Of a stretch of 64,000 nucleotides of DNA, positions 11,195 to 22,783 are shown one piece after another. The notes below the pieces were generated by a model that saw only the letters and a program-made list of their open reading frames with translations, did not search any database and was not told the DNA's origin. A program made the position numbers and the translations under genes. Source of the stretch: Capsicum annuum (lineage: Eukaryota > Streptophyta > Magnoliopsida > Solanales > Solanaceae); NCBI RefSeq assembly GCF_002878395.1, contig NW_025859988.1, forward strand, positions 186,001 to 250,000, in the 5' to 3' direction. The number at the start of each line of letters is the position of its first letter. Within the stretch, counting starts at the first letter, position 1.

Positions 11195-12957
11195 TTCAAG
11201 TGTCCTAGGGTGTCTATGAAATCGTGTCCAGTAGAGTCTTATAGAATGGTACTGAGATTTTTGTATTTTTCTTTAAGAGGTTATAAGGCATTTAGGAAAT
11301 GTTTCCTTTCTTTTATATCTCCGATCGTGCGGTAGAAGTGTCCACTAAGAAAATTATACAGATTCTTATCTTGCTCTATTAATGCAATCTCTACCTTTTT
11401 TTAAGGTAATTGAAGAAGTGAAACTCAAATTCCTATAGATAGAGCTTTCTCAGATAGTTCCCATAGCTAGTTATGGGATATAGGTTGTTGATATCGGATG
11501 TTCAAGAGTAATAGTAATTCTCATAGTTTAGTGAAAATGTAAGTTTAGAGATTTGATATTAGTTGTCTATGAAGGAAGTTAGTATGGTTCATTAAAGGTT
11601 TGGGGATATCCATGTTAAGTGTTAGAATCTAAGTTTTAATCTTTGATGATTGAGCTAATAGAAAGAATAATTAAAATTCTAGATGGTGTGAACTCGGGGT
11701 ATGGTGATACTCATAAAGATTTTAAGTTAGTAAGTGTTTAAGTTATTATATGATGACTATTGGGGCTATAGGAAGTAATAGTTGTATCTCAGAAGAAAGT
11801 ACTAGTAGTGGGCCCTATATTCTCAGGTGTAGTTTATTAGGGTGAGTTTACTATTTATGTTTATTACCCCAGACTCTAGAGTAAAGTGGTAGCAGTTCAG
11901 TTTAGAGTTTAGTAGAGGGTACAGACTTAGAATAATGGCTTAGAGCTAAGGGGGAGATGATAGAACAAGTAACCAAATCAGGCTCTCAAATTTTAGTAGT
12001 GATGCTAGTTTGTGTAGAAAAGAATTAAGGAAGGATGATTCCCAACCTATTCTTATCTCAATGCAAAGTTTTTCAGTCATCACGACTCCTACTCGTGTCT
12101 TACATGTTAGCTCCGTGATCATAGTCCATGTTTATACACATAATAAAGAATCATGTACTCTCCCAGTTCCTAGTATAAGTAGTTCTAGTTCACTCAGCAG
12201 TAAGAATAATATTCCTTGAATTATGAACTCTAAATTTAGGTCATGCAGCTCATAACTCATGCACTCATGCTTTAAAGTATGTTCAATTCAGGGTACTCAT
12301 GCTACAGTCAGTGAAATTCAGATTATGCCATGTATATCCTCAGTTTAGATCTCTTAATGAATCCATGATGTTGATATTCTATTCCTCGGGCATTAGTTAA
12401 GTGTCTAGGTTATTCTTCCAGGCTTCGGTCCATATGTTCTAACCTTTTAGTGACCTCTCCTTATGTAAAAATAGTAGGAATGAGTATTATTCTTGAGATA
12501 AGGAGTTGTGAAAGCGCAGGGTGTATTGAATTCATGATTCAGACTAGTATTACAGTGTTACAGGTTCACTTTTATATTTGAGTAAGCTTGAACATGGTAA
12601 GAGAATTCTGTTCAGCTAAGACTTCAGCAAGTAAAGTTATCAGTGCCCATGTGAATACTATCAGTAGCCTCAAGTGAAGTGTAGTTTTAAAGTGAATTAT
12701 ATAGTTGAGTTTAGGCTTTCAGTGTAATTCAGTCTCTATAGCTAGAAATCCAGTCTAGCAATCAGACAGACAAGTTACTATGATTTTCCATCTTTCCTAT
12801 TCATGAGGTAATTCACATCCATGCAAATTTCAAATTCAGTTCAGTTTATGCATCAGACATCAATTTTAGATTCTAGATATCCAGTCATGATTCATTCTGT
12901 AAGTGTCCCATGCATTACCTCAATCTTTCTTTAGTATTTAAACCAAGTTAGTATTAT

Positions 12958-13010
12958 TCGGGGGACGATGTATCCAAAGGGAGATGTATTGTAATACCCT
13001 GAGTATTCAT
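12958..13010 (+). other. Internal polypurine tract plus LTR-start-like sequence
   Basis: The phrase ggggacgatgtatcc, then aaagggagatgtatt and TGTAATACCCTGAG, has the layout of a chromovirus 3' end (coding end, purine tract, LTR start). It lies 290 bases upstream of the LARD's own 3' LTR, which has its own purine tract at 13276-13286. Confidence 0.5.
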
Positions 13011-13275
13011 GTCCTAAACCTTTCCTCTCTTCCTTACGAAACAAGATCCAGCTTGAAGTAATAGTTACTCATAAGTTGACTCTCTTGTTTCTATCTTAGC
13101 CTTATGACTATTCTAATGACAGTGCATGTATTCACGAAATCAGTTCAGTTCATGTATCATGCTCAAACTCAGTTATGCAATCATGTTCCAAGTCATGTAT
13201 GTTTAGAATATGATCTCAGTTACCCTCATACAGTACTCTCAGTCTAACCACTGTTATTCAAGGATGAATATTCCT

Positions 13276-13288
13276 AAGGGGGAGATAA
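13276..13288 (+). other. Polypurine tract of the LARD
   Basis: The run taagggggagata precedes the 3' LTR start. That start reads TATAGGACC here, a mutated form of the TGTAAGACC of the 5' LTR. Confidence 0.7.
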
Positions 13289-16200
13289 TATAGGACCCCG
13301 TATTTTCAGGCTAGTCTTTGAACCATCATTCCTACATGTCTAAGCTATAATCCAAATAATTCCCATGTTAATATAAGTTTCATAATATTTTTCCTCGTGT
13401 TTGTTGTGCTTTCGAGGTGAAAAATGATCATAAGAATCACTTAGAACAAAGTTGAGCTTAGAGCCTTTCATTCGTCCAAAGTTTGATATTCAATTGTACA
13501 AGGGTCTACTTTAAACATGTATAACTTTTGATATATGTAGAATTTTTCAGGTCAAGACACACAAATTGGAGATACTTTCCAACGATAATAATTTTGTCTT
13601 AATCAGATACTCGAGCAAAAAATTATGGCTTTTTCTGTGAGAGGCAGTAATTGGAGGGGATATGCCTGCACCGTAGGCCTTATTACGCCGCTATAGAGGG
13701 GGCATCATGGGTTCTATTACCCCGAACTAAAAATCAAGTCGCTTGGTCCATTCTTTCACTGTTTCAACTTCTTAAGGGTCAAGGGGCATTTTGATCCTTT
13801 CCCATAAACCCCAAACGTCCAAGGGACGATTTATAGCATCCAAAAGGGCATTATTTGCCCATCGTCTTCAAAATTTGCTCTCAAGAAACACTAATTCTTT
13901 CCCAAGAACAATTCAAGCTTCATTCTCGAGAAAGTAAAGGATTCAAGTTTCAATTTCAAGAATTCTTCAAGAATATACTAATTAAGGTATATGGGAGTTC
14001 ATCCATGGGTCCCCTTTCACCCATGGAGCCCAAAACCTATTTTTTAGTTCAAATTTATGCTCTTTACATGTTAATATGAACCACATCCATGAAACCTCCA
14101 TGAATTTAGATTGTGTATCATGTTTACAAATGGTTTTTGTTGAAATTGCCTTGATATGTTCGAATGGTAATTTTCACATGTTAAATCCTTAACCCTTGTT
14201 TTTAATATTGAGATTTATTTGATTTACATGGTTTAACTACTCCCATATTTTAACCCATGATCCTCATGAGTTTGATTTCAAGTTAAAAGTATGTGTTTTC
14301 AAGTGGAATGAGCCAATACGTATTTTGAATGTCATGATCTTCGTATCAAAACCCTAAGTTGTCAATTAATTCATATAGCCATGATATTTTTTCATGCTTG
14401 CTTATTCCCATGCATAAGTTTAGGGTCTCCACATGTTTGATGAAATAAATAAATCATGTTCAATCAATTTCAAGATGAATCCCCAAGTTATGAATGTTAC
14501 CAAGTAACTTTATTGTTCTCTCATGTTTAGGATAGTCTTATATCCAAGCTATGATCTTTACATATTTTGATAAAACTCCCATGTCTATTCCAAGTGAATT
14601 TCATGTAAATCCCCTAATTCATGATCTTGGTCATATAATCATGCTATGCTCCTATGTTTAAGACATTCTCAAGTTCTAGTTAACGTTTCCAAAATGTTTG
14701 ATGAAATACCCTAATGATTGGGTTTTGAATATTGACTATTTATTATTCCCCAAAGGTTTAGTATGTCCTATTGTTATTACTATCGAGTCCTGGGGGTTTT
14801 AAATACCCCAAATTTAGTTGCTTACTTAGTTTTCAGTGTCTACAGAACAATTTCAGAATAGTTATGAGCATTATAAGTCCAGCAAGTTACTATCAACAAT
14901 TAAAATATAGCAAGTCCAGTATTTAGTTTCTTTTAGTTGGGAGTAGGATTTAGCACCAAGTGAATCCTAGGATGGGGGAATTCCTTCTAGCATAGGGTTT
15001 GACCTTTAGTAGAAATCCCTGAGTTATATAACTACGTAGCGACCGTAGGTTTGAGATATCTTACTGCCAATTTAGGGTTGACACATGTTTCATGAGTTTC
15101 TTGCCAGAATAGGGTTACTCCTTAGTCCTTTGAGACACCAATTTAGTGGATCCTTGTAGCCATTGTTAGTACCCATGGCACGGTACTGACCCCCTTCCAA
15201 CTGGGGTTACAGTTTAGATCTCGATTAGCTCAAACTAGGGCATGTCGGTTAGATGAAACCTCTCATAGTTTCAATCTGTTAATCTATATAATTTAGTTAA
15301 GGTTTTCTTGACCAAGTTTACAAATTTTTAGTTATTTAGTTTTTAGATTTTAGTATTCCAGTTTACAGATTATTTTTGAAATATGTATATGCTTGGTCTT
15401 GCGTTCTCAAATAATACAGTTTTCATGAATTCCTACTCAATTATCTCATGTTGTTCTGGAAGTCCTTATCTCATATGCACAGTATCCCTTTCTTTCATCC
15501 CAGTTATTCAGACTAACTACAGTTCAGTATTACGTGATCAGTATTCAGTCATCAGATATTCAGTGTCTGAATATAAGTAGTCCATATTCATATATAATCT
15601 ACTACTCCCTTTACTTTGATTTTAATTATTTAGTAACCCAGACATCAGTTATTTAGTTAATCAGATCAACTCAGTACATATATGTTTGGTCTCGCATATT
15701 CATGTATCCATACTTTGTTGTATCCCATCTTTAGTTCTACTTAGTCTGCAAAAGTAAGTAGTTTTAAGAAACTAAGTGTAGTGATTCACCATCTTATTAG
15801 ATTATGTTTGTTAATCATGTTTTTAGAAGTTTTTTAGCTTTCAGTTCATTCCAGCCTATTGGTGAGTCTACTTACACTTAGCTTTCAGTTCATTCCAGCC
15901 TATTGGTGAGTCTACTTACACTTAGCATGCATGCTTTAAGATTTCATACATAATCAGTTTTTTACTCATTACATTCACCCCTTCATACTGAGTAAATTCA
16001 AGAGGTACTGATCCACATATATGTCTGTATGGCTATATTTTTTCATAATATAGGTATCAGTTATAACTTACACATTATAATTAGACAGTTGCAGCTTCCA
16101 GCTAGCAGGTGAAGAGTTCTCCTATTTTGGGAACTTCAGTCAGATTTAATTCACATACTATATTGTATTTATTCTTATGTATTGATTAGTGGAAGTTGGA

Positions 16201-16487
16201 GGCATGTTCTAGCTATCTGTAGTCAGTATAGTAGAGGATTCATAGATGTCAGTTAGAGTCATTCATGTAATTTTAGTTTCTTTCTTCAGGTTTATCAAAT
16301 TGTAAAACATTATCAGTAACATACTATTTTAGATTTTTAGTATGATTATGTTTCCGAACAACAAAACTTGTTATTTATTGTATTATAATTTAGTTTCTTA
16401 ACAGTATGCCAGTTTATGGGTTAGCTTGGGATCACTTGTGGTTCCTAGAATTGTGTAGCATCCAGGGTGTACTCCCAGGGCCTTACA
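13289..16487 (+). repeat. 3' LTR of the LARD
   Basis: It aligns with 8105-11172 and ends CCTTACA before the CATGT target duplication. It retains about 80 bases (after 14215) missing from the 5' LTR and carries an extra 44-bp tandem copy. The CpG-rich block seen in the 5' LTR is decayed here (near 13650-13710). Confidence 0.9.
15836..15923 (+). repeat. 44-bp perfect tandem duplication in the LARD 3' LTR
   Basis: Bases 15836-15879 and 15880-15923 are identical (agctttcagttcattccagc at the start of each). The 5' LTR has one copy near 10565-10608, so the duplication arose after insertion. Confidence 0.9.
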
Positions 16488-17194
16488 CATGTTCCCCATT
16501 CCAATCCTCATAACAATACACCCATTCAATCCCAAAAATATCAATTAAAGCATAAACAATACATTTAAATCATGGGAAAAATAAGTCAAGCAATAACCAT
16601 CAAAAGTCATCAATCCAATTCGAAACCAATCAATTAAAATTGCATGAATAATGATTAAATAAATGCCACAATGTAAAATTCAAGTTAAGGATGAGAAACA
16701 TGACAGAAATATCAAAGAAATTGAAGAGAAATCAAAGTTTGGAGCCCGGAGTAAGGGTTTCTTAAAAAAACTTTGAGCTTTATAGGGTTGGGATTTAAAG
16801 TAGAAAAGAATGGACTTGTATCTTTGAAAAGTGAAGGAAAGGTGTTTATATAGTGTTTAAAAGGTGTGTAAGGGATAAAAGTACCAAAAGCCCCTTACCC
16901 CAAGAGAAAAAACAAAAACTAGATAAAAATTACATAGCGGTTTGGCACACTATTATTGTGGAGCTTAGCCTCCATGCCACGCCCTTATCACAGAGGCTGA
17001 GTGGTGTGACACACCAAGATTGCAGAGGCTTACAGACCTAGAGGACTAAAATAGCCCCAAAATCCTTCCAAAAATTGTAAAACTATTACCAAACGACCCT
17101 TTTAACATCCCTAATAATAATTCAAGTCAAAAATTAACATTACGCATGTGAAAGCATAAAAAATAAAATTGACAAAATTTTACGGGCTTTTACA
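16488..17194 (-). repeat. X: minus-strand LTR inserted in the OTA1 5' LTR
   Basis: Read on the minus strand it begins TGTAAAAGCCCG at 17194. On the plus side it abuts actta, the point where OTA1 LTR sequence (cttcaaaagagagg, compare 25469) resumes. It contains a repeat of short words around 16936-17020 (gccacgccc, gtggtgtgacacac). The left end is hidden behind L1, so X may be a solo LTR or part of an element. There is no coding capacity: the small ORF at 16853-17041 has no family resemblance. Confidence 0.65.
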
Positions 17195-17730
17195 ACTTAC
17201 TTCAAAAGAGAGGTGGAGATTTGGAAAGGAAGTTCATGATAGTAATTTGAGATTTACCTCTATATTATAATTCTGCCATCTCATCTAATTAACTTGACAG
17301 TCAAAAGGTAATAGTTAATTTGGGATCTAGGATAAAGGTTAGTAAATTGGCCATCAGAGTCTTAAAAGGAAACGAGTTAAATTCACTATAGGCATTCACA
17401 AGATGATTAGTGATACATAATTTATCAGATTCTACATGTAAGATAGTTGTTTAAGTCAATAGTGCACGATAAACCTGCTGAGTTAGGTTCCAGGGGAGCA
17501 TAATCCTAGAGTTCATTTCAAATCACTTACAACTAAAAGCATTCAAGTTCTGTCAGTTTTCATTGATTACAATAAATCACCCCATTTATTTTTCTGTAGT
17601 GCCTGGCTATTTTAGTAAGTTCGAGAGATAGTTTTGACCTATTCCCTATGAGATCGACCCCAACCTAGTTGGGTTACTATATTTGACATTAAACAAATTA
17701 TTCTTGGATGTATAGTTTTGTGCGACATCA
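17195..17730 (+). repeat. 3' part of the OTA1 5' LTR
   Basis: Homologous by eye to 25465-25988, with the same order of phrases: tctaattaacttga, ggatctaggataa, attcaagttctgt and CCCCAACCTAGTTGGGTTAC. It ends GCGACATCA just before the primer site. The upstream part is separated by the X insertion and lies outside the window. Confidence 0.85.
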
Positions 17731-17736
17731 TAATTT

Positions 17737-17754
17737 TGGCGCTGTTGTCGGGGA
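17737..17754 (+). other. Primer binding site, tRNA-Asp type
   Basis: The site tggcgctgttgtcgggga matches the Athila-type primer site TGGCGCCGTTGCCGGGGA, the complement of the 3' end of plant tRNA-Asp, at all but two positions. It starts six bases after the LTR end. Confidence 0.9.
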
Positions 17755-17916
17755 ATAGGATTGCGATTTATTAATTGAAGTTATTTAAGTTTTTGGGTTT
17801 TATTTTTTCATTCTTCATGGGGCATATGCTGGTGTTTTCCTAGCACGAGGAGTCAAGGAACTCACCTACTCCCAATTAATCCTTAATTAGAAAGAATCCT
17901 ACAGCTGAATCGTAGG

Positions 17917-19700
17917 ATGTCAGAACACAAATAATAAGGTAAGCTTAAAGAGGTTCGGAATAACCTAAAAAATTTGTCTCTCCCTCTACCAGGTATGATT
18001 CAAGAGACTATAAATAAAACTAGTGGTAGGTTATTAGCAGAAGAAAATGTGATGAGGGATACGAAGGCCCATCGTATAGATTAAGAGGCAGAGTTGGCGA
18101 GGTAGAGACAAAGAGTTGACTATCGAGCAGAACTCAACAAAAATTGAGATAGAGGTAGAAAGGGTAGATCTCAAGTACTCCTAGCCAAGCAATACTTACA
18201 ACTATATGATGATCCAGAGTAGGACTTGGGATACATTGTGCCTACCAAGATAAAACCTATCAATCCTTCTATATTGCCATCGAATGTGAAGTCCACATTA
18301 CTAGTCTTATGATCCAGTTGTTAAATTTGAAGGGTGTGTTTGCGGGGTTGTCCATTGATGATGCAAGCATGCACCTGATTAATTTTATTGGGATTTGTAC
18401 GTCATACCCAATACTTATGGTAGATCAGAAATCTCTCAAACTCAGGTTATTCCCCTTCTCTATAAATAGTAAAGCTGCATGATGGTGAGGGGAACTTTCT
18501 CATGGGTCAGTTACTACTTGGAATGAGTTATGAAGGCAATTTTTAGATCATATTTTCCCCATCCAAAATAATATAGTTGTAGGACGAGATATATAATTTC
18601 AGGCAGTTGTACTCTAAATCAATGTTTGAGGCATGGTTTTCATTTAAGAATTATATGATGGTGCGTAATCATAAAATTTTAGGAAATAACTTGATTGAAA
18701 TATTCTATTGAGCCCTTTACACCATTCCGAAAGATATGGAAGACACTATTACTTGTAGAGCATTCATGCACTTGCATTAGGAGGCACCATGAAAGATATT
18801 AGATCAGATCTCTCTCACCAACTGAGGGTATTATACTCGAGAGGTAGAGAGGGTCTAAACTAATGCTATTGGGTCTTCCAGTAAGCACAAAGTTGTTGAT
18901 GACATAAGAGGTTGCTCAGCTAAGGCCAGAGGTTGGGTTACTAACAAAAGTTGTGATAATGAATTCTGAGAAGTTAATACAATGGATTATCAAGGTAAGG
19001 CCTCTATATCATATGATTCTAATTTAGGAAGAGGGAAACTATCTAGATAGAGAGTTGGCAGGTTTTTGAGCCAAGGGGCAAGGGAACCAAGGTTGGAACT
19101 ATTATGGGTATATGTACAGAGATCAGAGTCAAGAAAAAGATGGTGGCTGGAGAAGATCAGATGATTATAAAGAGAGGGTCATGCATATGTTCCACCAAGC
19201 AGTTGTCACATGGATTCAAGAATAAAGGCTATATTGTCAAAGTTGGTAAAGGGTCAGGAAATTCAAGAAAATTGCCTTAAGGAGTTGAGGAAGACATTTC
19301 AAGGTTGACCCAAAAGGTAGAATCACATGCTACTATGATAAAGAAATTGGACCAGTAGTTTAGACAAATGTCTACAACATTGAATCAACGACAGTCGAGC
19401 ACCTTTCCAACTAGTATAGTGCAGAATGATAAGAACGACGATCACCATTTTACGATCACCATTCAAAGTTGTAAGATATCTATTAACCCTCTATGCCTAT
19501 ATTTGAAGAGCCAAGGAATGACAGTGTTAAGGTGGATGAGACTCTCAAAGTAGATTTAGAGAAGTTGGGGATAAATTCTAAGTCATCACAACCATCAACA
19601 AGTGTTGATCATAGTGCTAAAAAGGACAAAGGTAAGGGAAAGGTTGATGAATCGGTAGTGAAGACTATTCTACGACCTCCCCCACCTTTTCCATAGAGGT
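17917..19700 (+). pseudogene. Athila-type gag relic of OTA1
   Basis: The start is probably at 17917 (MSEHK, then two stops). Readable pieces spread over three frames include TKIKPINPSILPSNVKS near 18245, FEAWFSFKNYMMVRNHK near 18628 and YTIPKDMEDTITCRAFMH near 18720. The C-terminal linker reads KLDQQFRQMSTTLNQRQSST near 19350, which is typical of Athila gag ends. No CCHC knuckle is visible, as usual for this group. It has many stops and would encode the capsid if intact. Confidence 0.75.
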
Positions 19701-20402
19701 TGAAGAGTAAGAAAGAAGAAGGAAAGTTCAAAAAGTTCATTGCTCTGTTGAAAGAGTTGAGTATGAATATCCCTCTTCATAAAGCTCTTGAGCAAATTCC
19801 TGGGTGCACAAAATTTATGAAAGATTTGGTAACAAAGAAGAGATCTGTTATTTATGAGGATATTGGTGGGTTTCATTATTATAGTGCGATCACTTTGCGA
19901 TCTATAGAAAAAATAAGGGTGATCTTGGAGCATTCAAGATCCCATGCACCGTTAGGACATCTAGATTTTCTAGAGAGCTATATGACTTGGGTGCTAGCAT
20001 TAACTTAATGCTACTGGCAGTGTCCAAAAGGGTGGGGTTGAGACCTCCTGATCCAATGATAATGCAGTTGTTGATGGAAAACCATATAGAGAATAAGCCC
20101 ATGGGAATATCATTTAATGTGATGGTGAAAGTGGATAACATCATCTTTTGGGCTGACTTTGTGTCTTAGATTGTGAAGTTGACTTTGAGATGCCCATAAC
20201 CTTAGAGAGACTATTTTTTGCCATAGGCAGAGCATTGATGGATATGGAGAAGGGGGAAATTAAGTTTAGGGTTAATGATGAGGAGGTCACCTTTAATGTT
20301 CGCAGAACCATGGAGCAGCTGATTGACATGTGGGTTTTCTCGCTAAAAATTTTTTTTGATGACCCTAGAGGCTACTTCTATAGTTACCTTAATGAAGTAT
20401 AA
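19701..20402 (+). pseudogene. Athila-type protease relic of OTA1
   Basis: The upstream linker reads FKKFIALLKELSMNIPLHKA (about 19730-19790), then CTKFMKDLVTKKRS, a strong Athila signature. The retropepsin loop YDLGASINLM is near 19980, with the catalytic Asp retained. The C-terminal part has stops and frame changes but reads GRALMDMEKGEIKFRVNDEE near 20228. After EVTFNV relatives enter RT; here the frame ends at 20402 and non-coding sequence follows, so the whole RT-RNase H-integrase block is missing. Confidence 0.85.
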
Positions 20403-20424
20403 GTAATCAAGGTACCCATATCGT

Positions 20425-20560
20425 ACCGTGATGATAAATCAAGTTCTACATAGGAGGCATCCCATGGGCTTAATGGTGAAGTCTGGTAACCAACATAGCT
20501 ATGTCTTGCCGCAATATTAAATCAAGCACTAGGTAGGAGGTAACCGACCATTTTAGTGTT
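20425..20560 (+). promoter_or_regulatory. Duplicated stem-loop-like box before ORF2 (OTA1)
   Basis: Two copies of AAATCAAG-n-CTA..TAGGAGG(C/T)A..CC occur at about 20433-20466 and 20515-20550. A related sequence (ctaggtaggaggcaaccc) occurs reversed at 29053-29080 in OTA2, in the same position between pol and ORF2. The arms GGTAGG / CCCACC in OTA2 can pair around AGGCAA. The function is unknown; a role in ORF2 expression is only a guess. Confidence 0.5.
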
Positions 20561-20768
20561 CACATTGTGTTTTTATAGGGATATAGCATAAGGACTACCT
20601 GGAACATGGTAAGACATTGGTAAATATAGAAAATTCCAAGTAAAGGACTTATTGACCCACTTCCAAGTAAAATTTGGAAAAAATAAATGTTTGACATCTT
20701 TGAATTTTTTTTCAAATTTTGCTCTCCCTGATCTTCTTCGCAGCACTAACACTTATTTATCAGTTAAT

Positions 20769-22783
20769 ATGGCACCAAAGGCTTTGACAAAAATGTTAGA
20801 GAAGCTGAGACATCAACATGTGTCCATTTAGCACAGTGGCTTAGTAGAGGAGCACCAGGTCATTCTAGGCAGACGAGAAACACCACAAACTAGTAGCTAG
20901 ACACAAGATGTAACCGAATCCATTAATGTAGCCACCCTAGGTACTTAGCTACCATCAAAGACATAGTATGGCACTCATACTATATCTATATGAGATGGGT
21001 CCCAGTCAACACAACCATACTAGTTCCTAGGTAGAAGATAAAATTGGCCAAGATTTTCCCCATACTTTCCCCAGTCTGAGGAGGGAGAAGAGGCTACACA
21101 GAACCCCTATTCTGAAGAAGGGTTACAGGATGAGTCCGCAAAAATATCTACTGAGTTAGCATTAGCAGTACCCTATTTTGAAGAGGATATGACTCAAGCA
21201 TTACATCAGATGTAATCATCTTTAACACCAACCACATAGTTCCCTGCACAGGATCCTCAGCCTCATAGTTCACCACAAGATGACCAAATTTTAAGTCTAC
21301 ATATTCCTCAGTTGTGCCAATAGATGAGGTAAGTCTAAGATAGTATGAATCAGGGATACGAGTGATTTATGAGTGAAACTATTTTATTATTGAGGCAGGT
21401 CGACCTATGAGGTCTATTTGAGATGAGAAAAGGATTAAATTAGTAGGGACAATAGGGGAACCAAACATATGGTACTCATTTGATTGATACCAATTAGGGA
21501 GGATGACTAGATCCCCGGGTTCTTACTAACAGGTGGTGGTCTGCAAGTTCTATGCATCTTATGCCACCATAGTTGCCTTGACCACACCTAGAGGAAATAG
21601 AGGAATAGTGCAACCCTAGATAGAGTCCATATTGGTAAAATAGGTTAAGGTTTATATTTTAATGGTGGCCATTCATCAAATTCCTTTTGGTCCTAACTAT
21701 GTAGCCCCAACATCTACTGCTGAGGGTTAATAAAGATTGAGATTTACATGGGACAAATGCATAATATGGAATGGAGATCATAAGAGACAGAGGCTAGATT
21801 TGGGGAGATGGATCACCAACCTAATTTTTGATTTGGAAGGTGCAACCTCCTGGATTGATGTAATAGGCGAGATTAAAAAGGTGACATTGAATTTTGCCAT
21901 AAAGTTTTGCTGAACCATGGACATTTTAGATTGTGTTTGACTACAACATAAAATATGTAGATATAGGATCAATATTCATTGATTGCAATTTTGACAGTGG
22001 TTTATGAGGTTAACTTTGTATTTTTTATCAGTTATGAGTTACATGAGAGAGCATTCAAGGATTTGACCACTATGCCCTTCCCTTGCCTCATTCAATAGAT
22101 GTGTGATTAGGTAGGAGTTACTGAGATCCTTAATATTGATAGGATATTAGAGGTGATGACCGTTTCATAGATGAGTATGATAAAGGATTCGATAAACTCA
22201 GTCCTTGCCCAGAAGTTTGTATACCTTTGACACTGATTTTGACCCAGTCTTAAGGGCCCTTAATTTTGATAGAGCATATTGATAGGCTTGATATAGATTT
22301 TGATGATGCGAGAGTTGATATTGATTTTTATATGGGTGAGCATAGAGATGTTCTTGAATGGAGCACTTAGGAGAGGAGGCACTAACTACTTCTACTTCAA
22401 CCTCGACTTCTACTTCTGAGTGGATTGGGGCATTTTATATGCCTCTTTATCCCTCTAATATAGCTCAAACCATAGGCTTTATAGAGGTACCACATGAGTT
22501 TTTACGTTTCTTATTTGAGCACCAGGATGTGACTACCACTTGGCTTGGGAATGTTGAGTTTGATCTTGCATCGTTGTATACGTAGATCCAGCCGTAGGCC
22601 TAGGCAACATTAGAGACTATTGAGACTAGGTTATGGGTTGAAATTTGGACTAAGATTTTAGAGTTCCCTAATGATTTGAACACCCATATTGATGCTTTTG
22701 AGAGATGGGTGTCGGCTTTGTTCAGTAATATAGAGGCTTCTGACCTAGTGAGATTCGGGAGGAGGTGGTCACACTATGAGTAA
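20769..22783 (+). pseudogene. ORF2 (plant-transposon-protein-like, env position) of OTA1
   Basis: It starts MAPKALTKMLEKLRHQ and is followed over shifting frames to HIDAFERWVSALFSNIEA at about 22690-22740. Bases 21530-21720 read VVCKFYASYATIVALTTPRG and later HQIPFGPNYVAP. This resembles the putative plant transposon protein domain common in such ORFs (recognised by the FYA..YA pattern, not searched). An STSTSTS run at 22385-22420 is low complexity. OTA2 has an equivalent ORF with the same MAPK start. It has many stops and no membrane segment is visible, so an envelope role is not supported. Confidence 0.6.

Larger units (their letters stand above)
11173..13288 (+). other. LARD interior without coding capacity
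   Basis: It starts with the primer site and a leader resembling the chromovirus 5' untranslated region. No capsid, protease, RT or integrase motif is visible in any frame. The longest open stretch (12010-12219) is short and shows no known domain. Near 12958-13010 it contains what looks like a second polypurine tract plus LTR start. The function is presumably packaging signal and filler (inference). Confidence 0.75.
8105..16487 (+). mobile_element. Non-autonomous large LTR retrotransposon (LARD)
   Basis: Two direct LTRs of about 3.07 and 3.20 kb flank a 2.1-kb interior. A primer site for initiator-Met tRNA follows the 5' LTR and a polypurine tract precedes the 3' LTR. The 5-bp target duplication is exact: CATGT at 8100-8104 and 16488-16492. 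The interior has no gag or pol motif, so this is a LARD-type passenger that needs enzymes from elsewhere, probably a chromovirus with the same primer tRNA (inference). The first 140 bases of the LTRs match at roughly 85% by eye, so the insertion is old. Confidence 0.9.
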
